Shown here: positions 27,901 to 41,530 of the stretch, piece after piece
How positions within the stretch are numbered: position 1 is the stretch's first letter
How the letters are laid out: every line of letters starts with the position of its first letter
Source: Acanthaster planci
Taxonomy: Eukaryota; Echinodermata; Asteroidea; Valvatida; Acanthasteridae
Assembly: GCF_001949145.1 (NCBI RefSeq)
Contig: NW_019091406.1
Location: 200,813-264,812, forward strand
DNA: 64,000 nt
Direction of reading: 5' to 3'
Position numbers and translations under genes: made by a program
The notes under the pieces: generated by a model
Told to the model about the DNA's origin: nothing
The model's input: the letters and a program-made list of their open reading frames with translations, nothing else
Database searches by the model: none

Positions 27901-30900
27901 CCCTTGTTAACTTAACACTGAAATTTTCCCAAGCTTTGTGACTATTATCCGAATATTTTGTAAACGTCCATAGAGCAGGTTTTGTAAAGAGTCTGCCTCC
28001 TATCCTTATCATACAGCAGCTGAACTGAAGGTTATATTTGATCCATACCCTAATTTTACTCCTCGTTGTATAAATATGTATGAATATATGCATGGACAAA
28101 TATTATTTCCATGGCAGGTGAGAACCCATCACAGTTCATACATAAATGCAAATAACTGCCGGCAGGTTTATGTGCGAAGCGCAGCGACCTGCAAGACAAT
28201 TAGGGAAATCAAATCACTCCGGTCGGAAAAATTGTGTGCCTATGTACTTGGAATAATGTCGTATGACTTTGGAATATTGTTTAATGAAATTGTGTGCACA
28301 CTCCGGCCACAGGTGAGAAAGTGCAGGGTAATGCAGCAATGCCCTTCCTGGCTCACTTGGAGCTTGCAGGGAAAGACGCATAGAGAGAGGCTTTTGCACT
28401 ATACATGTACACATAGCTTCAAGGGCATGGCTATTAAAGCATTTTTTGGCAAAGACCTCCCATACATGGATGACGTGTGACATGTTTTTCCCATTGTGGT
28501 CCCTCACCAATTGTGAATGGTACACGTACCTGTCATTTCCTGAATTAAGACTGAGACCAACACATGTACGTGTACATTTATACAAAGTGCCTTGTCACAA
28601 ATGGCATAGGGCATAAAACGCATGATCTACATGTAGGCATTTTACATTTATAAACATGCAGTTTCACAGATGTGCAATTTATTTTGTTTTTTTTTCTTTA
28701 CAGGGATTCTTCATCTCTTTCCCTCTAATGACCTAAATGTAAGTATTTTGTTTTTTTTGTTTTGGGGTTTTTGGGGGACTTTTTTTTTGGTTATTGTTGT
28801 TTTTTAACAACACTTTGTGGAATTTGTTTGAAATTAATTGGTTTGCACTTGAAGTACAAGGAACAAAATGTTAAAGAGTCAAATTGAATTTGACAATTGC
28901 AGACGTTTACCAATACACTATACACACATACATGTACATGTATGCTGGGCCATTTCTGCTTATTTTCTGAGCACTTGCAAAGCATTCGTGCATAAACAAG
29001 TACAATGTATTGATTCACTCGTCGATTTTTCCTCCAAAATTTAATTAATTTGAAGTTTCATACACGTGATGCACATATAAAATAGTGGTAACAAGTGTGG
29101 GAATATGATTGTATGCTGGGGTTGCTATGACAACTCTGCCAACCTGTTGCCACGCATCTATTCTGTATTAAGCCAGGCAAGACCATTTTTTTAATGAAGA
29201 GTTGTGTCTTTGTGGTACAGTGATTATTTGTACAGCAAGAAAATTGGAATAAAAGTGATGTACAATTTCTTTGTACACGCATGGTAACAAAAAAGTTAGA
29301 AATCCGAGTTCAAATGAGTTCATCTTTTTCATTTTGATGAATCTTTTTATAACAGACAAGTCACAATCTTTTTAGAGTACTTTTTTTCCATGGTTACTTT
29401 GTAAAGAACAGCCAAGCAATCATGAGAATTAAAATACAACTTGCTGCCTTCAAGGTGAAATTAAAGGTAACCACTTGAAAATGACTGTCCAACTTTCCTT
29501 CCATTCTGCTAGAGCAAGACAAACAAAAGCTGGCTTTTGAAATCAATGAGGAAACTGCAGCTCTTCAGCATTTTTTTTACCACCAAAGGATTTCCACATT
29601 GCAAATTTGGCATAGCTGACACAAGAGGAAATGCCTTCTCTGAACTCTCGCATCATCCTGGGAAAGTTTCTCGACTCGTTTCAGACCAGCTGGTAAATCC
29701 TGCCCTAGGAAAGAGAACTGGCCAATGGCGGAACCACTCAAGAGATCACTGACCCCGAAGGTGCATACAAGTAGAAAGGTTCTGACTGTGCTGTCAAACT
29801 TGGTGTATGATGGGTTTCCCTTCCCGCAAAAAGAGTGACAAAACAGGTGATTTCCAGAATACATAGTAGTTGGTACATGTACATGAAGGTTAGATAAAAA
29901 AAACACTCGAAGAGTTTCACGCCTTGTTCAGGAGATTTTCAAGTTTTGAGAAAATTAAAGGCTTCTTGTTTAGATACATGTACAACATGAGGAACTGCTA
30001 GGTACATGTATGTCAGTACTGTAAGCAGAGTTCAAATAAATGCTCAATAAATATGCTAGTACGGCACTACACAGTGTGTTAAAAAAAAGAAGGAAACTGA
30101 GACTGATTTCTTCATTTCTTGGACATAGCTAAATATTTTGGAAATTGGCAACCACTCATTTCTAAACTAATGATGTCCTCATGATGACACCAAGAAACTG
30201 AATTTACAGTCACAGATGACTGAGCATGAAGCAGTTCAATCAACCATATCAAAAATGGTCTTGCACCAGACTCACCGCAGCCTAACTCTGACAATTCCAA
30301 GCCCATTTCTCCTTGAAGACACATGCGGGTCTCTTTGAAGCAACTCACAGACAGCCCTGATGTTCTTTGTCAGCCTTAGCGACAAAACATTTAGTTAGGC
30401 ACTCTTTTTAAGACGATATCATTTCTGTATTAAACATTTACATCAGGGAACCAGACAAACGAGGTGGTCTTATGTCCTGTGCAAATCTACAAGCTGAAAA
30501 CACCTAAACAGTAAATAGTGAGGGGGCCAGTCTGTTCCAGTGTTGGTAAAGGCAGTAACATGTACATACGTACAAGTACATGTACGTCATTTCTCGGGGA
30601 AAAAAAAGCCTTGTCACCACACCACTTTTGGAGCCAGCCCCTGACCAGAAAGTGGAGACTTTTTTGGCCTTATGCATGTTTATAAGTTTTGGTATCACAT
30701 ACTTATTCATAGAGTGTGTGTGTGTACATACATGTATATAATGAATTTTCAAGGGAATGCATAATTAGACCTGTATGGCATTGGGGCACGTACAGCCTGT
30801 CTATGATTGTTTGAGTGCATGACTGATGATGTCTTTGGCAGTGCCATTTGTGATACATGTCCATGCAGACACAGAACGTGGACGTACATGTACACAATGC

Positions 30901-32961
30901 ATGTCTGATGTCAATGTGCATTATATCCTCGCCACAATGGGTATGCAGGGCTCTCTGTCTAGAACCATTTCACTTGTTTATGTGAAGGGGGAGGAGATGT
31001 ACATGTACATTTGTTTTCATGTATAGGCATCTTTCCATATGTATGGTTTTGAGGTGCGTTTGCATATACGTTGTGTTCATGCGTTTCACTTTCACAGACA
31101 CAAAAATCGACTCCATTAACATTACACACTGGTACATGTGCATTGCATTTGGCCGTCATCATCGCCCTAGGAGCAATTTTGACATATACACAATGCTTAG
31201 TGCAAGTGTTCACATGCACATGGAACGCCGCCTTCAAGCTCTATCTTTCTGGTGTACATGTCCTGTTGCTGTATTGGTGCATGAAACAGATAACTTTCAG
31301 GATAATGCCATAGAAAGCTAAGTAGCGCTCAGAAGTTGGGAGCTTTGACTACACAATTTCAATGGAAGAAATTGAAGTCATTTTTAGAGCATGTTTTCAA
31401 TTTTGCTGAGATCTCTTTTGCAGAGACACATCCACTTAACACCATGCACTTTAAACGACACCAGAGTCCCAGTTCTACTGATCTATCGTCACCATTACAA
31501 TATCATAATCAAAATACTGAAGTTGGTGATTGAAATTGGATTGTGTCAGCACCTAACCATTCCCCCACCTCACTCGCTTGCTCCTGTGCGTCCGGGAAAT
31601 CTATCAATCAATTTTATTCCCTCCGCCCGGCAAGCCCACAGGGGAAAAAAACCTGCTAGAACAAGTCTGCGTGTTTAATGTGCTTTTAGACCAACTCCGG
31701 GATCCTTCACTCACTCAGAGAACGTTTGATGCACGCTCTTTTCTTTAATCACTGTACCATTGTAAAATCCAGCCAGAGGCTCTGCCGGATTTCATCCTGT
31801 TATAATGGAAGGTTGCCAGTTCCCCTGGCATTTCGTTGACCAGTACTTGACGAATGTCTTTGCTCTGAAGATGCCAAAAAAGAAAAAAAAAAAAGTTTAT
31901 CCAGCAGTGATTTAGTACTGTCCATGAGTGGCAATATCCCTCCTGTCTCTTCTGATTCAGATACACTAGCAGCAGATACTGACTGACCATAAGCGAACCT
32001 TCTCATAAATGGTCACTGCTCACACCACCTATACACACCCATGCCTGTTTTACATACTAAGTGTGGACATCTTTCCTCTGTTCTCCTGTGGTTAAGGAAA
32101 CTTGAGGAAAATGCTCCTTTTTCTCCAACATTGATACCTCCTTTGAGCTGGATTTTCGATGATGATTTCCAAGACTATTCTCCTTCATTCGTCCACAGAT
32201 ACAATAAATGTAACCCTAACCCCAGAATGCCCCTGGGGTGTTTCTTTAGCAACAGAGGGGAAAACACTGTGTGGACGCCTGCAAGTCCACACATCATCCT
32301 CTTACCCTACATTATGTGGACCAGTCCACAATATGCCTGCCATCCTTGTGACCATAGAAACACACACGGCCCAGTACACTCCAATGCTGATGAAATTTCA
32401 AACAAACCAACCAATTCATGTAAAGTAACAGCATCGCACATGAACATGTGCATGTACCAGTACGTACATTACGTACTTGCATGCACACAGTAATGTAGCC
32501 TGCCTAGACTTTACCAGTTGACCGGTTGACAGGAGAAACATGTCCACCCCACTGGGGCTTGTCTGCCACAACTATGGTTTTCCCACCACTTCAAACCACA
32601 AGAAGCCTTAATTAAAATTTTGCCAGCTGGAAACAGACACGCACATCCTCATATCTAAAAGCTACTTTTTCTGTTTGCGTTGATACCGCAATTCAGTATT
32701 TATGTGCCACAGGCTTTGTGTAAACATCCCACATGTAACTTACCCATATACTGTACAAACTGTTCACATCATCTGTTTGGTGTCATTTCTTGTTTCTTAA
32801 AAGTGCCAACATGCATCCCAAGCTGGCGTGAACACAAATCAGTGCATGAGGTCCGTGTCTTGTCACATATTGGGTACATGATTCACCATACAGACCTTGA
32901 AACATAATACAAGCAAAATAATGTACTGACAAGTTGGAGTTTTTCTTTAAAAGGGATGAAT

Positions 32962-33512
32962 ATTAGGCTTAATCGGATGGTATTTCAGTTTTATCAAATA
33001 GTGGTGGTATTTTTTCAATACCGAAAAATACTGACTGGTGGTCCATACATACCAAAAAACATGTACTGGCAAGTACTGTATGGAATATTGATACCATGGT
33101 ATTCTTGCTTACACGCTTTGAAAATAAAAGCATATTGTCGTATTTCACTCCATCTTTTGTGGTACAAGTCATCCAGTGTTAACTGGTATCTGCATTGTCA
33201 CTTGAAATTGGTAACATGAAACTTGAACAACTGCTAACCCACCAGCCAAAAGCCTTGGAAGTTTTATTGTTGCCTCTGCCAGTGTTTGTGGTTTTGGTGT
33301 ACATACATGTATAAATGTAGCTTACTGAGTCTGACTGGAACTCAAAAGTAGTTTCTGGCATTCCCAGTGAATGTCTCTGTTTATCTCTGTTGCTTTTTGA
33401 TGACACACACTTAATAACCCACTTCAAAGAATATCAAGATATTAGTCCATATCGCGGTATTTTTATCACGAATATCGTGGTCTCAAAAAATGCAATACTG
33501 TCCAAGCCTAAT
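32962..33512. mobile_element. Non-autonomous TIR element of about 550 bases
   Basis: The left end ATTAGGCTTAATCGGATGGT and the right end CTGTCCAAGCCTAAT are inverted. Runs of TACCG/GGTAT occur in both halves. No transposase frame was found. No clear target-site duplication is visible. Confidence 0.5.
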
Positions 33513-34047
33513 GAAGAGTACGGGTGACAATAAGGTGCCCTCACCTTTGCCCTAAAGCTATTTATAAATGCCTTCTTATATTTTTACATGGATACTTTTT
33601 GAGTGACAATTAAACTCCAAACAAATTATAAACTTCCAATGATTTGGTTAACAATTTTACTTTTGTTTTAAACACCCCCTTAGCCATGTTATATTCCTCT
33701 CGTACACGTACATGTACATGCAAAAAAATGTCCTTGCATTGAAATTGGTAAGCATGTGGCACTACCGCGTGAGGCGGTACATAACAGTGTAACTAGCCAG
33801 TGCATTACCAACCAATCTGGACCATTAGGAATGGCTAAACTGTCTAAGGTACACTTATGAATAAGGGAAAACAGTGTGATGGAGCAGTTTTCAACTTCTA
33901 CACGTACGTTTAAAACTGGATAGGGGCCCATATGATAATGGGCCAAGCCTTCAACTCATGGGAAGAAAATGTGCATGACTACCCATAGGATGCCTTCATC
34001 AGTGGCAAGTCGAGCACAACTGTACATGTCCATGCATAAGTACAAAT

Positions 34048-34089
34048 ACATGTATGTACATATATTGTACATGTACATGTATATGTATA
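34048..34089. repeat. ACATGT palindrome cluster
   Basis: Example of the TACATGTA-type arrays found throughout the introns. Other dense spots lie near 17289, 21174-21204, 27157-27171, 30566-30587, 37670-37707, 45517-45542, 52019-52043, 54606-54629 and 57113-57167. Confidence 0.8.
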
Positions 34090-34519
34090 GAGTGACGATA
34101 CATTCTCCCGTGTGCAAGAACGTTTTTGCCTTTAAGGACTTAGTGTTTCTTGGGAAGAACTTAAAGGTATGCATACATGTACAAGCACAAAATAAGTCTT
34201 TGTATGGATCAGTACGCAGGACACTAAATTAAGGGACGTTTTACACACTTTGAGTGCCATCGCCGATGCACACTCACACTCAGATGCATTTTGTGCAACT
34301 GTCTGCAATCCCCTGCAGGAATCTGCTGTGTGTACATGGTATGAGTTTGACTGGTGTGGCATACAAAACTGGGAGGGAAAAAAGGCCCTATGGGATACTC
34401 TGAGCTGGACAAGACTTTGGATGAAATTGAATTTGAAGTTTGTAACATCTGTCATACACTACGTTGCAATTGAAAGTTAACCGGGGAATGGAAAATTCTC
34501 AGCTCAATTTTCCTCTTCC

Positions 34520-34642
34520 CGGGGAATTCATTTCACAAAACATGAAAAACCTGTCCCACAAGTAAGAAAAGATTTTCTTCGCGGGGAATTCATTTCAAAA
34601 ACCTGAAAAACCTTTCCCACAAGTAAGACAAGATTTTCACAG
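34520..34642. repeat. Tandem duplication, 62-base unit, two copies
   Basis: GGGGAATTCATTTCA recurs at 34521 and 34583, and CCCACAAGTAAGA at 34555 and 34617, both offset by 62 bases. A third, more decayed echo (CTCACAAGTGACAAAA) follows near 34668. Confidence 0.8.
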
Positions 34643-36212
34643 ATTTTAAAAGAGTTTCCAGACTGTCTCACAAGTGACAAAACACTTTCACACCTTTTCA
34701 CACAAGTAGGAAACTATTTCACCCCAAGAGTGAACGTGAAAGTGAATTCTTTCACAAAATTTCTCCCTCCAATACGTAGTGTTAACTTAATTCAACCGTA
34801 CGTGTTCATAAACACTGTTAAAAAAGGGGAGGGGGGCAAAATCACCTAATCTTAGAAAATGTTGCATCTGGTATATTGTCAGACTTCAACAATGGGTGTG
34901 CTTACATGTATGTTGCAATGCACAGGTAACGTAACATACACGTAAGCACATGTACATGTACGTGAATGCACAGAATACACCTGACGTTTCCTCTTTAGCT
35001 CTTATGGCACCAGTCAATTAAGACGTACATAAATGTGTAATCTGAATGTAGAATCCACATTTTACAGGCAAAGCCAGGTACTTATCCTGGCTGTGGGATC
35101 TGAAAGCATATGAATTGTTACCAAAGACATCTGGGATATGGAAAAATCTGAGATTTCTGAGAGTGGTGTGTGAACATACTCTAAACTACAAACAACTGTT
35201 TGGTATACATGTACATACTGTACATGTACGATGTAATGTAGATACCGGTATGTACGGTTTACTAGCTGGCTCCCTCACTCAATCTAGGGGGAAAGTACTG
35301 CACATGTACATGTATACTGCCAGATGCTGTGCTTCCCTGAGCTCTTGGGCCAAAATGTGCCAGTATATGGACAGCAAACAAGACTGGATTGCCCAGGACT
35401 GGCCCATAGCACACATGTACATGGTCCCCTGTAATGTTGCTCCCAGTGTCCATCAATCATCTTAATGGAGAACAGCCTGTAAACGAAGACAGGTGTTTTG
35501 CAGTGCATGCAGTTGACAATCTTTTTTGCGCATAGGTTGATGACCTTGCATCTGGAGATGACATTCAAAGGGCAAAGTGAAAGGGCAATAAAGGAAGGTA
35601 AAATAGAAGAAATTGCGGGACTGAAGACCAAGAATCAATCAGATGATGCGGGGTAGTGCAGTAAATCCATGGTTGCCTTTCACTACTTTCAAAATGAAAA
35701 TTTCAAAACATGTCTGACCAAAAATTGCCAGCTTACTTATATTTTTGTCAAAGACATTTTAAGTCTGCTTCAACGGGGTGCTCAATATACATGCACACTG
35801 TACTTTCAAGGGGTACAGTGACATTATGAAGTTGAATAATGCCCTTGAGAAATGTTCCTTAAAAAAGCTCCATCCGGCAAATCAAAAATAGAAGTGAAGG
35901 ATATAGTAATCTAATGCAAGGCCTACACCTGAAAACCATGCAGCCGTTGAAAGGAAGAGCACCTAGCCGGTGTCCCCATATGCATGCATGACCACCATGC
36001 TGTCATATGGTGAAATGGACTGTCATCGAAGTGCTCATCATCAGTCATTCGTGGTGCATCTGTGGCCGGTTTCAAATTGGCATCATGAGGTCATTTGAAC
36101 GGTTTTTTTTACTCATCTCTCGTTGCATCACTCGTACTTGTGCCTGTAGTAGTAATTACTGTGCTATTGAGATTTGAAGCTTTTCGTGGTGGAGGTAGCA
36201 AGTAAACTAGAT

Positions 36213-36490
36213 AGGTTTGCGGAAGCACCATGAATATCTCTCTTTTTTTGAGTATGTGGGGTTCTGAAAAGAACCGATGGTACTCAACGTTTTGGTCAGT
36301 ATGCTCTGTCTGTCGTCAGGAGACTGCAGATTGAGGGTCCAGTTAAGCTGCCTCACCACTGGACCCTCTGCAGTCTCCTGATGACTGACAGCGCATACTC
36401 TCCAAAATGTTGAGTACCACCGGTTCTTTTTCAGAACTCAACATACTCAAAAAAGAGATGTACATGTATCTATGGTGCTACCACAAACCT
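36213..36490. mobile_element. Long foldback element with hammerhead-like motifs in both arms
   Basis: Arms of about 130 bases, 36213-36341 and 36360-36490, are inverted copies with an 18-base loop. Shared landmarks are GAGTATGT, GGTTCTGAAAAGAACC, GGTACTCAAC and CAGGAGACTGCAGA. Outward-read, each arm has CTGAYGA followed by a GACAG...CT-C pairing and AAAACGTTGAG or AAAATGTTGAG, which resembles a decayed hammerhead core. The arms are clearly diverged, so it is an old inversion, not an assembly artefact. Confidence 0.75.
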
Positions 36491-37987
36491 GCAGTATATA
36501 CATGTAGTTTACTGTGATATTACTGTGATATGAACATTGTAAACATTGCAATGGATGCTGTACCAGGGGTATGTGCATGATTTTGCAGTTCTCTTTCAGT
36601 TCAGTTCACAATCATTTATTGTATTTGCTATTTGAAGGCAACACTTGAAACTGTTACATCTACTTGTACTGTATGGAGATTAACTACTTTGAAAGCAACA
36701 ACAGTTTGTTATGAGAACCATCCAATGTAGGGATGTTTATGTTTCCTTTTCTTAATCGACCGCAGGTTTCCTTTTTTTTCCCTTTTAATTCTTGCTGCTG
36801 GAATGTTAAATCCCTGGATAACTTTCCTGTAGATGGTTCAATTTTGACATCATGAAATAGGTAATAATTTGAATGGATGCACCAGTGCAACAAATGCCCT
36901 GGCAGATGGCCTGTTGTTCCCCATCACTGACAAGACAAACAAGGAGGTTCAATTGTTTCAGTATCATAAAGCTGAAGGTGAGGGTTAAGGTGTAGGATAA
37001 CGCTTTGTTTCTTTCATTTGACACTATGGCAACACCTCTCCCAAACAGATGACTTGCTATGCGTTCGTGCGCGAAAAGCTAAATTGGAGCAGGCTTTTCC
37101 AGGGCCGAGGGCTCCATGACTAATTCATGCCAGGCAGTGGCTCTGCGCCTCAATGCAGCTGCCAGAAAAGAGTGCTGGGCTCACATGCACAGGTCAAAAG
37201 CTCAGTGCAGCTGATGATCTTGTCATTTCATGTGTGGCCTGGCGGAGCAGACCAGGTGGCAAATCAAAGGTGTCTGCTGCGTGTGAAGTGCTGATCTGCC
37301 GACCGATTGAATCACACATTACCAAAGAACTGACATGTTTATTATATATACTGTACAGTATGTCTCTCTAATGAAAAGCTCTCTGAACACGCCGCGAATA
37401 ATTTTCTGTCAAAGTGATTTTTTTTCAGCCAAGCCCATTTTGTTCCCTCTACAGCAAAGGACATGCATACACGTACATGTACAAAACGTGTGCTACTGGT
37501 ACCCAGCTAGAACCCATCTTGAGTAACATATGCCATGGCAAAAATTCTCACTGATGGCCAACATTGCAAGCAGTTGCGCACTCAACACATGCTAGGAAAA
37601 TACGCTTGGCCAGTTTTCCACAGAATGTGCAAAACTGGTATATGTACATTTGGTTTTACATGTGAGAGACATGTACATGTACATGTAGGTCTACATGTAC
37701 ATGTATGGGTAAACCAGAGGGTGCATGGGGCATGTTTTCTTTGTCTTGGGCATCGTAGCAAAACTTTTTGACCAAACTGGCAGAAATTGTTAACTGGACA
37801 AAATTATGTCCACCAACACAGTGACTACCATGAGTATACAAAGTCTCAGTTTTACATATACTGTATACCCTGTGTACATCCTGCTTTCAACAATTGTAAC
37901 TTGTGTATAAAAATTGTTTCTCTTTAGATCATATATATGTACACTACATGATATACAAAGTACCGAAGAATCAACTGCTAAAATATT

Positions 37988-38083
37988 TTCTGTTAAATGA
38001 TCGTAAAAATTACTTATGGTCGTAAAAATTACTTATGGTCGTAAAAATTACTTCTGTTAAATGATCGTAAAAATTACTTATGG
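37988..38083. repeat. Tandem repeat, 19-base unit
   Basis: TCGTAAAAATTACTTATGG repeats at 38001, 38020 and 38039 (last copy altered) and again at 38065, where the preceding TTCTGTTAAATGA block is also duplicated. Confidence 0.85.
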
Positions 38084-39818
38084 CAGAAATATTTTGCAAA
38101 AAGTGATTAAACCATATTTTACGTTATGTTTTTGGCACTAACATGACTTCAAAGCTGTGTAAAAATGCTATATACGTACACATTTGTACACAGCTCTGTT
38201 GTCTCTAAAGCAGAAAAACCTTGACCCTTCATTTATGTTGCAAGCATGTTTTAAAGCCATCCCTGCAGTCTTTATGCGGAAATAATAATGACAATTAATG
38301 AGTGTAACTATTATAGTTCAAGCACATGTACGTGCCAGTCTCCAAAAAGAATCAACCTTGAAATAATGGTCAACCTGGTATACTTCTGTTACCGGATCCA
38401 TTAAGCAAATTATAAATCTCTAAAGGTTATGAGCGATAGGCTGTAACCCTATGTACATGAATGCGTATTGTAATTTAATTTGTATACATAGTTACAGACC
38501 TACATGTACATGTACTGGTATCTGGGATTATGCAAGTGTCAAAATACTGTATCTTACATGAAAGTGGTTCCCATCGATGATAAATTATTACTATTTGAAT
38601 TACTTGAAGCTGTATTTTGGTAAGATGTTTTAAGCATTTATTGAAATTTTCCAACGGCCAGAGTTTATACCGTTTGCTGTCAGTATCTATACACGTACAA
38701 CGTGAATACTTGTGACAACCTGCTTGTCTGATGGGGATAATCAAATCTTTGTACCGTGAACCTGATTAACATTTAAATGGATTGGATGGAGCTGATGAAG
38801 CATCAATAATACCTTAATTCCCAAGGGCTTAACCTCAATATTTACAGTACAGGATATGGCCTCCGTCATGCACAAACACAAATCTGATTTCCATTTTTAT
38901 TCACAATAGGTTCCAATAACCTTTATGCAATTAATCTCTCATATGCCTGGCATACGTGTACATACATGTATATCACAAATTTCATGAACACTGACAATCG
39001 GACATGTACGAATGTCATTTACCGAAAGCTTCTGTTTTGAATTTTTTATTTTAAGCTGGAATGAGAGATATACATGAACCAGTACGGACATCTGCATTGT
39101 GTACGACACATACATGTACACACTGCGCATGCTTAAGCAAGCCCACGCCGATCTGAATATGCATTGACTAAGTACGGTATATTTAATTAGCACATATCAG
39201 GCAGGTATTTCCATCACTGGAATCATCTGACATGGAAAATGAGGCCGCACTACATAGGAACTGTTCACTGGGATGCATAAGGCTTGAATGAAATTTAAAC
39301 AGCCAGTAAAAATTAGGGTTACAGTTGGTGAATTGGTGTACACATGTACATGTATATTGATTTTCCCATTTTGCATGTAACCCCAACTTCTACTAACTAC
39401 CTTTTTTTAACCCCCCCTTTCTGACTTCAATCTACATGTGCATTCTATTCGGTTTTATGCTGGTTTCCATATGAGGGCACAGGCCATGCCACAGCAAGGC
39501 CTACTGTACGTACATGTACATGTATCTTGTAGCTACAGTGTCCCACTGCAGTATGTACATATGTAGCACCTCAAAAGAGATTCTGTTACGACCACGGGAA
39601 CACGTGCCTCTCCTGCAACACAGGAAATAGTCATAGCGCATCTCCACAGAAAAAAAACAACAACATGCAACAGCCACAGCTTAGAAAAACAGATCAAAGG
39701 CACTTCCCCGTATGTGTGACGTAGATTTCCAATGCTGGGCACACACGGCACCTGCCTGGGTATGCAATCCCATCCCTCCCCGTTCAGGGAGGACGGCAAA
39801 ACCGAGCCTTATTAATAT

Positions 39819-39828
39819 CTATTTTTAG
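39819..39828 (+). promoter_or_regulatory. Perfect MEF2-type site
   Basis: CTATTTTTAG matches the MEF2 consensus CTA(A/T)4TAG exactly, next to ATTAATAT and TCGATCGG. It lies in intron 1 of a cyclase whose vertebrate relatives are heart enzymes. One such match is also expected by chance in a window this size, so function is speculative. Confidence 0.2.
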
Positions 39829-40351
39829 TCCGCGTCGATCGGGAGAAGTAGTAATTTCACCCAAACCGGAGATGTGGACCATGTACAGTGTACTTCAGGA
39901 TGCCGATTTATTGGCTGGAGTGGGTTACTGCTGGGCCAAAGTCTTCAGTGCATCTCCTAGGTTCCCTCCCCTCCCCACCAACCAAAAGAGAAGAAAAGAC
40001 TGGTATGATGGTTATAGATTGGCCTACTTTGGCATTTACCGTTCCAATCAAGGGTTTTCTCCCCTGCAAACACTGCTGGCCTGATGGCGTGGAGAGTGGA
40101 AACGATTAAAGGAGGGCCGCAAGAAGATAGGGTTCCTGAAGACAGGTAGTGAAGCGTAAAAAGAGAGAACAGTTGATTAGGAGCCAATCTTGCAATGGCA
40201 ACCCCTGAAGTCTGGCCCAGATTTCACCATAGCACACATACACACAAAAAAAACGTTTTTGGAGAAGGCAGGGCAAGGCAGCCATCTTCCAGGTCAACGC
40301 TGAAGTTTCACGAGGACATACATGAGTAGAATTTTTTTAGCATAAATGATT

Positions 40352-40581
40352 ATGGGTCATTTTATAAATAAGGGGTCCAATTTTTTGTGTGTCTGTCAGT
40401 CTCTAATTTCATTCTTTAATGTCCCAGAGTGATGAATTAATGCACATTACCTACCAATCACATAGAAAAAGTTTGAAATCGATGTCAGTGATATTTCCAT
40501 GTCAAATTACACAGGTCAGGTGTAACAGGGACGACACAAAAATGTCACACTTTTGGACCCCAAATTTATAGAATGACCCAT
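40352..40581. mobile_element. Short TIR element (ATGGGTAATTC family), copy 2
   Basis: Left end ATGGGTCATTTTATAAATAA and right end AAATTTATAGAATGACCCAT are inverted repeats, and the inner GGGGTCCAATTT pairs with TTTTGGACCCC. About 230 bases, non-coding. Related to the 10.6 kb element but clearly diverged. Confidence 0.65.
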
Positions 40582-40629
40582 TTCCGTAACAAAATAAGAG
40601 CCAGCCTGAAAAATGGTTGCATGCGTGTA

Positions 40630-40672
40630 CAACCTGCATGTACATGTACATGTACATACACACATGTACAGG
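40630..40672. repeat. ACATGT palindrome cluster
   Basis: An almost uninterrupted run of CATGTA units followed by ACATGTACAGG, one of the densest such clusters in the window. Confidence 0.8.
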
Positions 40673-40919
40673 TATATCCTTGGTGGCCTGTTTACGGTAC
40701 TTTAGTGAATGTGCATAGCGACAATTATCCTCCTCGGGATACAAGTTTGATGGTCAAACCCCCGCGTTATTCTATCAACCAGAATCCTACATGTGGCTGT
40801 CAGTGAGGTCATGTAATACATGTACCGGTACCTGGCAAACTTTCCCAATCACATACTGAAGAGGTTCGGTTCATATTGGACAATTACACAAGGCATTTTA
40901 TAAAGAGGGATAGGAATGT

Positions 40920-40991
40920 TCATATATGTCCTGCACAAGGAACAATATTCATATACATTTTATGTCTTGCACAAGGAACAATATTAATTTA
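40920..40991. repeat. Tandem duplication, 36-base unit, two copies
   Basis: TGCACAAGGAACAATATT occurs at 40933 and 40969, offset by 36 bases, with similar flanks. Confidence 0.8.
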
Positions 40992-41530
40992 CTGGTATAT
41001 AAAGGTAAACTGACAAATTAGTCCTTTGGAAAGCTACCAGGATTGGATTTGACACTAATGTTTGAAAACAACAAAAAGGTTTGTGGTAAGAATTAAACTG
41101 GCAGTAAATCCAATAGTGTTTCTTGTCTAATGTTCAAATAAACAAACCTGTGTCTGAGAAAAAAATACAGGCACGGTGAACTCATCCTTGTACCACTAAA
41201 ATAAACAATGTGACATTTTAATCAGCGCGTGTACTGTATTTACCTCCAAGAGACTTGCTTGTACCCTGGACTAATTGGGTCCATATTTGATGGTGACACT
41301 TCTGATTATACTTATTAAAACTGCAGTAAAGGTACATGTACAGAATGTACCACCATGCACTTCCCTGCCAAACTACATGTACATGTATACATGCAAAATA
41401 TGTACGTGTTGTGATAGAACAAATCATTTCACAATGTTTACTCAATCTACAGTGTCTATTTTTGTGCATTTACTCTCTCTATGCCAAGGAGTGAAACATA
41501 AAGGGGCTGGACGGTTCAGAGTGAATACTG

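Noticed and set aside
32041-32493. 150-codon open frame on the plus strand
   Set aside because: Composition is like translated intron, its end is made of ACATGT repeats, and no family motif is seen.
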